DNA of 46,690 bases from Chloroflexota bacterium (GCA_003152995.1 PMBR01000123.1:22362-69051); one strand, 5' to 3'. Numbered from the stretch's first letter, positions 1-9,154 are shown. Numbers and translations are program-made. Notes: generated by a model from the letters alone, not told the origin.

Positions 1-1587
1 AGCCAGTACTTCTCCACGCTCAAGCTTTCGAGCGCCTGGAAGCAGAGCAAGACCGCCTACGACCGAATCGTCGAGTCGCTGCCGGTCGTCGGCCAGCCCG
101 CCCTGAGCCTGTCGCGCCGGATTCGGCGAATGGTCGTCAACTTCGCCCAGCCCGGCCAGCTCTTCGAGGATCTGGGGATCACGTATCTGGGCGTCATTCC
201 GGGTCACAACATTCGCGGCCTGGAGCACATCTTCCGTGCCGCGCTGGAGGTTCCGGGCCCGGTGCTCGTCCACGTCCGGACGAGCAAGGGTCGCGGCTAC
301 CGACCGGCGGAGCGCGACCAGATCGGCTTCCATGGGGCGGCGCTGCCGCCGATGCCGGAGCTCGCCGACGGCCCCACGCCCGAAGTCCACATCGGGGCCG
401 GCCACCAGCCGATGACGGGCGCCGCGCTGGCCAGGAAAGACAGCGGCGTACCGATACCCGGCAACCCGGATGAGGCCCCGGTCGAGCCGTCGGGCAACGG
501 CAACTCCATGGCCGGCGGCGCTGATATGGGCACGCCGTCCGTCGCGGCCAGGGTCGCGGCGGCGTCGAAGCCGCCCAACTACACGTACCACTTCTCCAGG
601 GAGCTCATCGATCTCGCGCGAGTCGACCGCCGGATCGTGGCGGTGACCGCCGGGATGCCCACCGGGACCGGCCTGCACGCCTTCCAGGAGGAGTTCCCGG
701 ACCGCTTCATCGACGTCGGCATCGCCGAGCAGCACGCTGTGGCGTTGTCCGCGGGTATGGCCCTTGCCGGCGAGCGGCCCGTCGTCGCGCTCTACTCCAC
801 GTTCTTGCAGCGAGCCTTCGACCAGGAGGTCCACGACGTCTGCCAGAACGATCTGGCGGTGGTCATCGCCGTCGATCGGGCCGGGCTGGTCGGAGAGGAC
901 GGCACCAGCCACCAGGGCATGTTCACTCTGCCCACGCAACGCCAGCTGCCGAACATGATCGTCGCCAGCCCCAAGGACGAGCAGGAGTTGCGTTCGCTCG
1001 TCAAGACCGCTTTCGCGCAGGATCATCCGTTCTCGCTGCACTACCCGCGCGACCCAGGCTTTGGTGTGCCGGTCAGGACGCCGCAGATTCTCCCCATCGG
1101 CGTGGGCGAGGTGCTGCGTGAGGGCAGTGAGATCCTGATCGTCGGATTCGGGCCGATCGTGGATCGTGGTCGCCACGCGGCCGACCTGCTCGAGAAGGAC
1201 GGCTGGTCGGTGGGCATCATCAACGCCCGCTACGCCAAGCCGCTCGATCGCCAGCTGATCCTCGATCAGGCGCGCGGCAAGAAGCTCCTCGTGACCCTGG
1301 AGGAGAGCGTGGTGACCGGCGGATTCGGGACGGGAGTCCTGGAGGTGATGGAAGAGGCTCGCACCGCCGATCCAGCATATCGCGACGTTGCGGTGCGCAT
1401 CGTCGGTATTCCCGCAGACAAGTTCGTGGACCACGGTTCCGTGGACGATCTGCGCCGGCTGCTGCGCCTCGACGCTGCCGGCATCGCGTCGCAGATACGC
1501 GAGACGCTCTCGCGCCTCCGAGCCACGCCGAAGAGCGGCCCGGCCGGGGTCGCCGTTGCGGGGCGTTCGGAGACGCCGTCGGCGTGA
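1..1587 (+). CDS. dxs: 1-deoxy-D-xylulose-5-phosphate synthase, 5' truncated by window edge
   Basis: The reading frame is open from base 1, so the N-terminal part (including the thiamine-pyrophosphate GDG region) lies outside the window and 528 codons remain. DXS condenses pyruvate with glyceraldehyde 3-phosphate in the first step of the MEP isoprenoid pathway. Visible signatures are the SSAWKQSK region near codon 11, the long linker before the transketolase pyrimidine domain, GIAEQHAVALSAG with the catalytic glutamate near codon 243, and DGTSHQGMF. The C-terminal transketolase domain is complete. The linker around codons 120-190 is rich in Gly, Ala and Pro. The MEP partner ispH lies 11 kb downstream. 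The Met at base 130 is internal, because homology continues upstream of it. Identity is very secure. Confidence 0.96.
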   Translation, partial: SQYFSTLKLSSAWKQSKTAYDRIVESLPVVGQPALSLSRRIRRMVVNFAQPGQLFEDLGITYLGVIPGHNIRGLEHIFRAALEVPGPVLVHVRTSKGRGYRPAERDQIGFHGAALPPMPELADGPTPEVHIGAGHQPMTGAALARKDSGVPIPGNPDEAPVEPSGNGNSMAGGADMGTPSVAARVAAASKPPNYTYHFSRELIDLARVDRRIVAVTAGMPTGTGLHAFQEEFPDRFIDVGIAEQHAVALSAGMALAGERPVVALYSTFLQRAFDQEVHDVCQNDLAVVIAVDRAGLVGEDGTSHQGMFTLPTQRQLPNMIVASPKDEQELRSLVKTAFAQDHPFSLHYPRDPGFGVPVRTPQILPIGVGEVLREGSEILIVGFGPIVDRGRHAADLLEKDGWSVGIINARYAKPLDRQLILDQARGKKLLVTLEESVVTGGFGTGVLEVMEEARTADPAYRDVAVRIVGIPADKFVDHGSVDDLRRLLRLDAAGIASQIRETLSRLRATPKSGPAGVAVAGRSETPSA

Positions 1588-1690
1588 TCTGCCGCGCCGG
1601 CGTGACGTACGGCGGCGAAACGGGCGATGTCTTGCGCAAAGCGCGCCCCAGCGCAGCACGAGATGATCCGGTTGTGACAGGATTGCGGCC

Positions 1691-2533
1691 ATGAGCCCTG
1701 CTGCCAGACCCGCCCGACAGCGCCTCGACCAGCTTCTGGTCGAACGCGGCCTGGCCGAGTCCCGGACGCGCGCCCAGGCGCTTATCCTGGGCGGCCACGT
1801 GCGTGTCGGAGAAGGCGAAGCCGCCCGCACCGACCGCAAGGCCGGCGATCTTGTGGAGATCACGATCGCCCTGGAGGTGGAGGCGCCGCCGCCGTTCGTG
1901 TCGCGCGGCGGCATCAAGCTGCGCGCCGCCTTCGACGCGTTCGGAGTGGAGCCGGTCGGGCTCGTCTGTCTGGACGTCGGGTCGTCCACGGGCGGCTTCA
2001 CGGACCTGCTGCTGCAACGGGACGCGAGCCGCGTCTACGCCGTGGACGTGGGCCGTGGTCAGCTGGCCGAAACCCTCCGCCACGACCCGCGTGTCGTCTC
2101 GATGGAGCAGACGAACGCCCGCGCCCTGGGACCCGGATCTCTGCCCACCGCGGTGGATCTGGCCGTGGTCGACGTTTCGTTCATCTCGCTGGATCGGATC
2201 CTCGGCCCGGTGGCGACTTGCTTCGGGCCGTTGGGCGGACTGATCGTGGCGCTGGTCAAGCCTCAGTTCGAGGCCGGCCGCCAGCTGGTCCGCGACGGCG
2301 TCGTCCGCGACCCGCAGATACACCGCCAGACGATGGAGGCGGTGGGCCGCCACGCTCTGGGGATCGGCCTGCGGCTGCGCAACGCCGTGGCCTCGCCGAT
2401 CACGGGACCGGCCGGCAACCGCGAGTTCTTCGTCGAGTTGGAGGTGCCCGCGGGCTACCAGCCCGTCGAGCCCGTCCCGGTCGATCTGCCCTCGGAGTGG
2501 TCGCTCAGGTTTGGAGAGCTGGCCGGCATATGA
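1691..2533 (+). CDS. tlyA: TlyA-family rRNA 2'-O-methyltransferase (S4 + FtsJ-like)
   Basis: The 280-residue protein has an N-terminal S4 RNA-binding domain (about residues 10-75, QRLDQLLVERGLAESRTRAQ) and then an FtsJ/RrmJ-like Rossmann methyltransferase. The SAM motif LDVGSSTGGFTDLLL starts near residue 94, and VDVSFISL and ALVKPQFEAG follow. Family members methylate 2'-O positions of 16S and/or 23S rRNA, and many are annotated as hemolysin A. Start is ATG; the upstream TGACAGGAT ends 7 bases before it and could be a near-leaderless extended -10. The stop overlaps the nadK start by ATGA, so the two are probably translationally coupled. The length is typical for the family. Confidence 0.95.
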   Translation: MSPAARPARQRLDQLLVERGLAESRTRAQALILGGHVRVGEGEAARTDRKAGDLVEITIALEVEAPPPFVSRGGIKLRAAFDAFGVEPVGLVCLDVGSSTGGFTDLLLQRDASRVYAVDVGRGQLAETLRHDPRVVSMEQTNARALGPGSLPTAVDLAVVDVSFISLDRILGPVATCFGPLGGLIVALVKPQFEAGRQLVRDGVVRDPQIHRQTMEAVGRHALGIGLRLRNAVASPITGPAGNREFFVELEVPAGYQPVEPVPVDLPSEWSLRFGELAGI

Positions 2534-3375
2534 AGCTCGAACGCATCGGCTTCGCCTACAATCCAACAAAAGAGGCGGCCCTGGACCTGCGTGAACGGGC
2601 CGAAGGCTGGTGCGAGGTGCGAGGCATTGCCCACTGGGCCGCGCCGGCGGGGGAGACGCAGGCCGTCGTTCGCGAGCTTCCGGGAACGGGCGCGCTGGTC
2701 GTGCTGGGCGGCGACGGAACCTTCCTGCGGGCCGCGCGAGCCGTGGCGGAGGTGGACGTGCCGCTCCTGGGCGTCAACCTCGGCAAGGTGGGCTTCCTCT
2801 CCAAGGTCGAGACGGGCGGCATGGAGACGGTCCTGGGCCAGCTGGCTGCGGGCGATTTCACGCTGGAGGCCCGCATGGCGCTCCGCGCCGAGATCCATCC
2901 CGCGGGTCGGGCGGAGGCGAGCGAAACCTTCTTCGCACTCAACGACGTGGCGGTGGCGCGCGGCTCGCTGGCGCGGGTCTGCCGCCTGGAAGTGGAGATC
3001 GGCCCGTCGCACCTCGCGACCTTCACCGCCGACGGGCTGGTCGTGTCCAGCCCCACAGGTTCGACCGGATATTCATTCTCGGCAGGCGGCCCGATCGTCG
3101 ATCCGACCAGCCGGAACGTGATCGTGACTCCGATCGCGGGCTATCTCTCGGCGATCAAGTCCGTGGTAGTGAGTCCGCGACACACGGTGCGCATCCGAAT
3201 CCTGGACGCTTACGACGTCCTCATGAGCGTCGATGGGCGTGAGGATCGGCGTCTCTCCGTCGGCGATGTCGTGTGCGTGTCGGAGTTGCCGGCGTCGATC
3301 CGGTTCATCGAGCCGCGTGGCGCCGTCCCGTTCTGGGACCTGCTTCGACAGAAGTCGGAGCTGCTGCCGTCATGA
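2530..3375 (+). CDS. nadK: NAD kinase
   Basis: This 281-residue protein phosphorylates NAD to NADP, using ATP or polyphosphate. The diagnostic LGGDGTFLRA loop sits near residue 60, followed by LLGVNLGKVGFL and the second conserved region SPTGSTGYSFSAGGP near residue 175, which binds NAD. The start was set at ATG 2530 because it overlaps the tlyA stop as ATGA and gives the usual family length. The open frame runs further upstream inside tlyA, but that part has no nadK homology. The stop overlaps the recN start in the same way. The order dxs-tlyA-nadK-recN is classical, without the argR that often separates the last genes. Confidence 0.96.
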   Translation: MKLERIGFAYNPTKEAALDLRERAEGWCEVRGIAHWAAPAGETQAVVRELPGTGALVVLGGDGTFLRAARAVAEVDVPLLGVNLGKVGFLSKVETGGMETVLGQLAAGDFTLEARMALRAEIHPAGRAEASETFFALNDVAVARGSLARVCRLEVEIGPSHLATFTADGLVVSSPTGSTGYSFSAGGPIVDPTSRNVIVTPIAGYLSAIKSVVVSPRHTVRIRILDAYDVLMSVDGREDRRLSVGDVVCVSELPASIRFIEPRGAVPFWDLLRQKSELLPS

Positions 3376-5330
3376 CGGAAGCCGCGGAGGCCGAAACCGT
3401 CGGCCGGGAGCGAGGTCGGGTGGACCGGGCGGCGGCGGGCGGCTCCACGGCGGCAAGTGGCTCCGCGGCGGCGGGCGGCTTCGCGGCGGCAAGTGGCTCC
3501 GCCGCGGCAAGTGGCTCCGCGACCACTGCCGAGCCCGACTCGGATGACGCCGCGCCGGCGAGTCCGGAGATAGGCGCGGAGGCCGGCACGCAGGACCCCT
3601 CGGCGAGCCCGGAGGCAAGTGCCGCGCGGCCCATGGCCGGCGGTCGCCTGGCGGAGCTGGCGGTTCACGACCTGGCCCTGATCGAGAAGCTGCGGATTTC
3701 GTTCGAGCCGGGCCTCAACGTGCTGACGGGGGAGACCGGGGCAGGGAAGAGTCTCTTGATCGATGCGCTCGGGCTTGCCGTCGGCGCGCGCGCCGACACG
3801 TCCCTGGTACGACACGGGTCGGATTCGGCGCGCGTCGAGGCGCTCTTCGACCGGCTCCCGGAGCCTCTCATCTGCGTTCGTGAGGTTTCTGCGGCGGGGC
3901 GGTCCACCGCTCGAATAGACGACGAGTCCGTCACGGCAGCCCGTCTGGCGAGCGTGGCGGGACGGCTGGTGGAGATTCACGGCCAGCACGAACAGCAGCG
4001 GCTGCTCGACGAGCGCTGGCAGCGCGAGTTGCTCGACGCCTTCGGCGGCCTGGACAGGGAGCGCGGCGCCACGGCCGCGGCCGTCGAGACCTGGCGGGCG
4101 AACCAGGCCGCTCTCGCCGAGCTGGCGCTGGATCCGCGGGAGCTGGCCCGTCGCCTGGAGCTCCACGACCATCAGCTGGCGGAGATCGCCGGGGCGAAAC
4201 TGCGCGTGGGCGAGGCGGCCGACATTCGCGGCCGACTCTCATCTGCACAACACGCGGAGTCGATCGCACGAGGCAGCGCCGAGGTGCACGACCTGCTGGC
4301 GGGGGAGGGGACCGGCGCCCGCGAAACCACGGCCGAGGCGGCCCACCGCGCCCGCGACCTGGCAAAGCTCGATCAACGGTACGAGCCGGTCGCGGAACGG
4401 CTGCTGGGCCTGGCCGCGGAACTGGAAGACGCCGCCGCGGAGGCCGCCGGTCTAGCCGAGAGCGTCGAGCACGATCCGGCGGCGCTCTCTCTGCTGGAGG
4501 AGCGGCTGTCGCAGATCTACTCACTGGAGCGCAAGTACGGCGAGGACGAGGCGGCGGTGATCGCATATGGCGAGCGAACGGCAGCCGAAGCCCAACGGCT
4601 GCGGACGCTGGAGGCCTCTCGCGAGACACGTCAGGCCGAGGCCGCGCGCCTGCTTCGGCTGGTCGGTACCACTTCGTCGGTCCTCTCCCGTGGCCGTCAG
4701 ACGGCGGCGCAGCTGCTCGCCAAGGCCGTCGAGGAAGCGCTCGGCGGCCTGGGTTTTAGCCAGACGAGCTTCCAGGTGGCTGTAACTCGTCGCCCGGCCG
4801 GACCGTCTGAGCCGGCAGTCGAGATTGACGGCCAGCGAGTCGCGTTCGACGGTTCGGGTGCCGATTCGGTCGCTTTCCTGATCGCGCCAAATCCCGGCGA
4901 GCCGGCGCGGCCGCTGGCCCGCATCGCAAGCGGCGGCGAACTCTCGCGCGTGGCCCTGGCCATCAAGCAGATCCTGGCCGAAGCGGACCACACGCCGACC
5001 CTCGTCTTCGACGAGATCGACGCCGGCATCGGCGGGCGCAGCGCGGAGCCGGTGGGTCGCAGCCTCTGGGAGCTGGCTCGCTCGCATCAGGTCCTGTGCG
5101 TCACTCATCTCGGCCAGATCGCCGCGTATGCCGACGCCCAGTTCCGAATCGAGAAGCACCAGCGCGACGGCCGGACCGTGACCGAGGTCCACCGCCTCGA
5201 CGCCGCCGAGCGTGTCGAGGAGCTGACGCAGATGCTCGCCGGAGCGGACGGCGGTGCAGGCGCGCGGGCGAGTGCCGAGGAGCTCCTGGAGAGAGCGGAC
5301 GCGTGGCGCCGATCAGCCAGGGGCGAATGA
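3372..5330 (+). CDS. recN: DNA repair ATPase RecN with low-complexity N-terminal extension
   Basis: RecN is an SMC-like ATPase acting in double-strand-break repair. The protein shows Walker A GETGAGKS, a long Ala/Glu/Leu-rich helical middle, the signature IASGGELSRVALAIK and Walker B TLVFDEIDAGIGG, then the HLGQIAAYAD region. From ATG 3372 (ATGA overlap with nadK) it is 652 residues. A second in-frame ATG at 3633 gives 565 residues, close to the usual 550-560. The 87 residues between the two starts are low-complexity and contain five hexapeptide repeats encoded by an 18-bp tandem repeat. The overlap favours the upstream start, while family length favours the downstream one. Walker A lies about 119 residues from the first start. 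Function is certain; the start is not. Confidence 0.94.
   Translation: MTEAAEAETVGRERGRVDRAAAGGSTAASGSAAAGGFAAASGSAAASGSATTAEPDSDDAAPASPEIGAEAGTQDPSASPEASAARPMAGGRLAELAVHDLALIEKLRISFEPGLNVLTGETGAGKSLLIDALGLAVGARADTSLVRHGSDSARVEALFDRLPEPLICVREVSAAGRSTARIDDESVTAARLASVAGRLVEIHGQHEQQRLLDERWQRELLDAFGGLDRERGATAAAVETWRANQAALAELALDPRELARRLELHDHQLAEIAGAKLRVGEAADIRGRLSSAQHAESIARGSAEVHDLLAGEGTGARETTAEAAHRARDLAKLDQRYEPVAERLLGLAAELEDAAAEAAGLAESVEHDPAALSLLEERLSQIYSLERKYGEDEAAVIAYGERTAAEAQRLRTLEASRETRQAEAARLLRLVGTTSSVLSRGRQTAAQLLAKAVEEALGGLGFSQTSFQVAVTRRPAGPSEPAVEIDGQRVAFDGSGADSVAFLIAPNPGEPARPLARIASGGELSRVALAIKQILAEADHTPTLVFDEIDAGIGGRSAEPVGRSLWELARSHQVLCVTHLGQIAAYADAQFRIEKHQRDGRTVTEVHRLDAAERVEELTQMLAGADGGAGARASAEELLERADAWRRSARGE
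3432..3521 (+). repeat. Five 18-bp tandem units in the 5' end of recN
   Basis: Five in-frame 18-bp units encode AAGGST, AASGSA, AAGGFA, AASGSA and AASGSA. The core GGCAAGTGGCTCCGC is exact at 3452, 3488 and 3506, and a diverged copy sits at 3470. Unit length is a multiple of three, so copy-number change would keep the frame. The repeat lies in the N-terminal extension absent from typical RecN. Confidence 0.85.
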
Positions 5331-5331
5331 G

Positions 5332-6276
5332 GTGGCCGGCGCCGGCGCGGATCAGACGGATCGGCTGCAGGCAGCGATAGAGGAGTTCCTGATCCACCTC
5401 CGCGTGGAGCGCGGGTTGTCGGATGCGACGCTGACGGCCTATCGGGCGGATCTCCTGGATTTTGCCGCCAGTCGTGGAGCCGGCGCCGGGTGGGACGCGT
5501 CCCCAGACGCCACGGTTCGATATCTGGGAATGCTGGGGTCGCCGGGCCGGGGCCGCCTGACGCCGCTGAGGCCCACGACTCTGCGCCGCAAAGCGGCCTC
5601 GCTGCGTGGCTTCTATCGGTTCTGCTACGCCGAGGGCCGGATAAGCACGGACATCGCCGCCCGGTTCGACCTCCCGCGGCAGCCCAGGCTCCTGCCCGAA
5701 GTCCTCACGGTCGAAGAGGTCGATGGTTTGCTGTCAACGCAAACCGATGCGTCGCCGGCCGGCATCCGCGACCGCGCCCTGCTCGAGCTGCTGTACGCCT
5801 CCGGTCTGCGCATCTCGGAGGCGGTCGGTCTCGATCGTGACGACCTGTCCCTCGAAGAGGGGCTGGTCCGGGTGATCGGCAAGGGCGACCGTGAGCGCCA
5901 GGTGCCGGTCGGGGAAGTGGCGCTCAGCTGGCTCCGGCGGTACATCGAGGAGGTCAGGCCGGCGTGGCTCGCTCTTGCGACGTCGCCGTCGCCCCACGGC
6001 GGGCCGCTATTCCTGTCCGTGCGGGGCGATCGATTCGACCGCCGCCGGGCCTGGGAGATGCTGGTCGCAACGGCCCGTCGGGCCGGCCTTCAGAGTGGGG
6101 TCAGCCCTCATACGCTGCGACATTCGTTCGCGACTCACCTATTGGAGGGAGGCGCCGACCTGCGTATCGTTCAGGAGCTACTCGGGCATGCGAACATCAG
6201 CACGACACAGCTGTACACGCATCTGACCGGCGAACGGATCAAGGACGTCTACGCCCGCTCCCACCCGCGGGCCTGA
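5332..6276 (+). CDS. xerD: Tyrosine recombinase XerC/XerD family
   Basis: This 314-residue recombinase probably resolves chromosome dimers at dif together with a partner. The N-terminal SAM-like core-binding domain covers about residues 8-105. The catalytic set is complete: R160 in GLRISEAVGL, K184 in IGKGDRERQVP, H260 and R263 in HTLRHSFATHL, H286 in LLGHANIS and Y295 in TQLYTHL. The start is GTG 5332, directly after the recN stop at 5330, and gives the usual length; the open frame continues upstream into recN without homology. No dif site was recognised here. XerC or XerD cannot be separated from sequence alone, so the symbol is the likelier of two. It is not next to the tRNA-Arg element and is probably not its integrase. 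Confidence 0.9.
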   Translation: MAGAGADQTDRLQAAIEEFLIHLRVERGLSDATLTAYRADLLDFAASRGAGAGWDASPDATVRYLGMLGSPGRGRLTPLRPTTLRRKAASLRGFYRFCYAEGRISTDIAARFDLPRQPRLLPEVLTVEEVDGLLSTQTDASPAGIRDRALLELLYASGLRISEAVGLDRDDLSLEEGLVRVIGKGDRERQVPVGEVALSWLRRYIEEVRPAWLALATSPSPHGGPLFLSVRGDRFDRRRAWEMLVATARRAGLQSGVSPHTLRHSFATHLLEGGADLRIVQELLGHANISTTQLYTHLTGERIKDVYARSHPRA

Positions 6277-6318
6277 GAGCCAATGGCCCAGCGGTGGACG
6301 GGCCAGAAGGAGACGAGG

Positions 6319-7008
6319 ATGAGCTACGCGGACTCGTTGATGGCGAAGGACGAGCAGATCCTGTATCGAGCCAGACAGCACTGGCTGGCGCCCGTTTCCG
6401 ACTCGTTGCGGCCCCTCGCGCTCGTGATTCTGGGGCTGGCGATCTTCTTCCTGGCAACACTCTGGAAGGCCGACGGAGTCGCCTGGCAGATCATGGCGGG
6501 TCTGGGCGCCCTCTTGCTCATCATCGGCATCGTCTGGATTGGGATCATCTATCTGACCTGGACGTCCGAGGAGTATGTGATCAGCTCGCGTCGCGTACTC
6601 AAGGTCGAGGGCGTGCTGGACAAGAAGAGCGGCGACAGCTCGCTCGACAAGATCAACGACGCCGTCCTCAAGCAGGGCCTGCTCGCGCGTCTGTTGAAGT
6701 ACGGCGACCTGGACATCCTGACCGCGAATGAGGACTCAATCGACAAGTATCAAATGCTGGCCCACGTGGTCGACTTCAAGAAGGCGATGCTCAACGCCAA
6801 GAACGACCTCGAAGATGGCTACCGAGGCGCGGTGAGCACCCCCAGGCCGGTCGCCGCCGCGCCCAACGCCCCAGCCGCGACGAGCAAGCCCTCGAGCTCC
6901 GACGACGTGACAGCCACGCTCGCCAGGCTGGCCGACCTGCGCGACAAGGGCGCAATATCACCCGCGGACTACGAGGCCAAGAAGGCCGAGCTGCTCGGCC
7001 GGCTGTAA
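6319..7008 (+). CDS. PH-domain membrane protein with C-terminal SHOCT motif
   Basis: The 229-residue protein has two adjacent membrane helices at about residues 33-75 (PLALVILGLAIFFLATL and then a Gly/Leu/Ile-rich helix). A bacterial PH (YdbT/DUF304-like) domain follows, with EEYVISSRRVLKVEGVLDKK. After an Ala/Pro linker the last 30 residues (ARLADLRDKGAISPADYEAK) match the SHOCT oligomerisation motif. The start is ATG 6319 because a good AAGGAG lies 7-8 bases upstream; a TTG or GTG further up would have no ribosome site. Family function is not settled, but membrane assembly or stress roles are usual guesses. It follows xerD by 42 bases. Confidence 0.85.
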   Translation: MSYADSLMAKDEQILYRARQHWLAPVSDSLRPLALVILGLAIFFLATLWKADGVAWQIMAGLGALLLIIGIVWIGIIYLTWTSEEYVISSRRVLKVEGVLDKKSGDSSLDKINDAVLKQGLLARLLKYGDLDILTANEDSIDKYQMLAHVVDFKKAMLNAKNDLEDGYRGAVSTPRPVAAAPNAPAATSKPSSSDDVTATLARLADLRDKGAISPADYEAKKAELLGRL

Positions 7009-7087
7009 TCCAACGGCAATTCACCAGGGTGGACGACGGGCGGCACGGTAGGATACCTCCGCCCGTCCCGCAGACCAGAGGTTGAAC

Positions 7088-7756
7088 TTGCAGTCGATAG
7101 ACATCGCCCGAACGATCATCTGGATCGCCCTCTTCTTCCTGGTCTCGGGGCCGGTACACGAGTGTGCCCACGCGATCACGGCCCTGCGACTGGGCGATGG
7201 CACGGCCAAGCTGTTCGGCCGCGTTTCGCTGGATCCAGTGGTTCATTTCGATCCGATGGGCGGCATGCTGTTGATCGTCACGGCACTGCTGGGTCTCGCC
7301 TCCGGCGGTGGCATCGCCTTTGGTTGGGCCAAGCCGACGCCTGTCAATCCCTACAACCTCCGCGGTCGCTACGCCAACGCGCGCGTGGCGCTGGCCGGGC
7401 CGCTCTCCAACCTGATCCTGGCCTCCGCGTTTGCGGTGGGCTTTCGGATCCTCTATTCGGCTGGGGCGTGGCCTAACAACACTTCCGTGCTGAACATGCT
7501 GCAGCTGGTGTTCGTCACGGGCGTCTCGCTCAACGTCGTGCTGATGTTGTTCAACCTGCTCCCGATCGCGCCCCTCGACGGCTCCCACGTTCTGATCGAT
7601 CTGCTCGATCCGATGACCGCGCGGCGAGTCGAGATTTTCATGACCCAGTACGGCCTGTTCATACTCATCGTGATCGTGATCTTCGCGGGGCAGATCATCG
7701 GACCGGTGGTCGGCTATCTGGTCAACCTCCTCATCGGCGTGCAGTACTACCTGTAG
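7088..7756 (+). CDS. Site-2-protease-like (M50) membrane metalloprotease, short form
   Basis: This 222-residue multi-span protein carries the zinc motif HECAH (H24, E25, H28) in the first membrane segment and the third ligand motif LLPIAPLDGSH near residue 160, both typical of M50 intramembrane proteases of the YwhC/FtsH-independent type. Such proteins cleave membrane-spanning substrates. The start is TTG 7088, 6 bases after AGAGG; TTG 7082 is in the same frame but touches the Shine-Dalgarno. A TAGGAT -10-like hexamer occurs at 7049. It is followed after one base by the HD-domain gene, suggesting one transcript. The real substrate is unknown. Confidence 0.85.
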   Translation: MQSIDIARTIIWIALFFLVSGPVHECAHAITALRLGDGTAKLFGRVSLDPVVHFDPMGGMLLIVTALLGLASGGGIAFGWAKPTPVNPYNLRGRYANARVALAGPLSNLILASAFAVGFRILYSAGAWPNNTSVLNMLQLVFVTGVSLNVVLMLFNLLPIAPLDGSHVLIDLLDPMTARRVEIFMTQYGLFILIVIVIFAGQIIGPVVGYLVNLLIGVQYYL

Positions 7757-7757
7757 C

Positions 7758-8249
7758 GTGCGCAGCTGGTGGGCCGCGAAACTCCGACGGACCGCGAGAT
7801 ACGCTCGCGCTCGGGTCTCGACTGCTGAGCGCACGGCGCTGGCCGGCTGGCTGACAGACGCTCAGCTGTTCCTGTTCGACCGGATGCAAGTGGCGGATCG
7901 TCGCCACGGACTCGATGTCGTCCATGCTCTCCGGGACGTCGGAGCCACAGATCCGGATCTGCTGGTCGCCGGACTGCTCCATGATTGTGGCAAGGGACCG
8001 CGCTTGCGCCTGTCGCATCGCGTGGCCTGGTCCCTGGGGCAGCGATACGGGGAATGGATCTGGAGCGCCACGAGCCACATGCCGACCTTTCGTACAGGCC
8101 TGGACGGCCTCCGAAACCACGCCGATCGTTCGGCGGAACTGGCTGCGGCGGCGGGCTGCTCCCGGCGCACGGTGGAGCTGATCCGCCTGCAGGAGAATCC
8201 GGTGGATAAGGCGGGCGAGATATTGCACGCGGCCGACGAGGCGAATTGA
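7758..8249 (+). CDS. HD-domain protein, probable phosphohydrolase
   Basis: The 163-residue protein has the order of HD-superfamily metal ligands: RRHGLDVVHAL, the central LLHDCGKG, and a downstream NHADRSAELA. The last aspartate of the classical set is not obvious (the region reads IRLQENPVD), so activity is likely but not certain. Substrates in this superfamily range from nucleotides to cyclic nucleotides. The start is GTG 7758, immediately after the M50 gene, and the stop overlaps the scpA ATG as TGATG. Position just before scpAB is common in this group of bacteria. Confidence 0.75.
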   Translation: MRSWWAAKLRRTARYARARVSTAERTALAGWLTDAQLFLFDRMQVADRRHGLDVVHALRDVGATDPDLLVAGLLHDCGKGPRLRLSHRVAWSLGQRYGEWIWSATSHMPTFRTGLDGLRNHADRSAELAAAAGCSRRTVELIRLQENPVDKAGEILHAADEAN

Positions 8250-9154
8250 TGACGGCACTCGACGCGCCCGCTCCGGGACGGGTTTCTCGCGCGGCTACGG
8301 CACGGGCTGCCGCGCTGGCTCGTCTGGGCGCCGCGCCCGAAGTGGTCTTCGACGGCGGGCGACCGGATAGGGCGACACACGTTCGAACGGGCGACTTCGA
8401 CGGGCCGCTCGCGCTCCTGCTTGCCCTGATCGAAGCCCGCCAGATGGACGTGCTGACGGTGCGGCTGGGCGGCCTGGCGGAAGCCTACCTCGACGCCCTG
8501 GCCACTCTCGAAGGCGATCGACTTGGGAGCGTATCCGGCTTCGTGGCCGTGGCCGCACAGCTGATCCTGATCAAGAGCCGGGCCATGCTGCCGCGGCCGC
8601 CGAAGGTCGCGGTCGTGCAGCTCGACGACGAGCCCGATCCGGAAGCGGAGCTTCGGGCGCGGCTCATCGAATATCGCCGCTTCCGCAACGCCGGTGCCGC
8701 CCTGGGCGAGCGTCTGGGCGTCCACCGCCTCTTCCGCCGCGACGCCGAAGTCGCCGCCCTCGCCGGCAAGGCCGGCGCCCGGCCGCCGGAGAGGCCGCCG
8801 CTGCCGCCGTCGGTGCTGCCAAAGGCCCTCGACCGGTTGGCCCGCATCGTCCCGCCTGTACTGCACGCGGCCGAGATGGTGATGCGGACGATCACACTGG
8901 CGGAGAGAACGGCGATCATCCGTGCGGCGCTCTCGAAGTCGGACTGCGTGATCCTGCAGGAGCTTCTGGGCGGAGTGACAGACCGAGTCGTGGTCGCGGT
9001 CACCTTCCTGGCGATGCTGGAGCTATCGAAACGGCGCGAGATCACCCTGGAGCAGGCCGAACCCTGGGGTCCGATCGTAGCCCGCCGCATCATTGACGCA
9101 GGCCCGGTCGAGATCGACGTGGAGATCGACGAGAGTCTGGGTTCATTCGCATGA
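8249..9154 (+). CDS. scpA: Segregation and condensation protein A
   Basis: ScpA is the kleisin subunit that bridges SMC heads in the bacterial condensin. The signature GDFDGPLALLLALIEARQMDV lies near residues 48-68, followed by the all-helical N-domain (AEAYLDAL, FVAVAAQLILIKSRAML) and a C-terminal winged helix that includes ILQELLGG and TFLAMLELSKRREI. Length is 301 residues from ATG 8249, which overlaps the HD gene stop; the TTG one codon upstream is an alternative. An N-terminal extension of about 45 Ala/Arg-rich residues precedes the conserved part. The stop overlaps the scpB start by ATGA. Confidence 0.95.
   Translation: MTALDAPAPGRVSRAATARAAALARLGAAPEVVFDGGRPDRATHVRTGDFDGPLALLLALIEARQMDVLTVRLGGLAEAYLDALATLEGDRLGSVSGFVAVAAQLILIKSRAMLPRPPKVAVVQLDDEPDPEAELRARLIEYRRFRNAGAALGERLGVHRLFRRDAEVAALAGKAGARPPERPPLPPSVLPKALDRLARIVPPVLHAAEMVMRTITLAERTAIIRAALSKSDCVILQELLGGVTDRVVVAVTFLAMLELSKRREITLEQAEPWGPIVARRIIDAGPVEIDVEIDESLGSFA

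Noticed and set aside
1220-2569. 449-codon minus-strand frame
   Set aside because: It is antisense to the end of dxs and to tlyA and carries no recognisable domain.
3432-3521. Possible CRISPR array at the recN repeats
   Set aside because: Units are contiguous, coding and without spacers. No CRISPR or cas gene was seen in the window.
5332-6276. XerD-like gene as integrase of the tRNA-Arg element
   Set aside because: It sits 17 kb away in a housekeeping cluster and has the Xer layout and length, so it is more likely the chromosomal recombinase.
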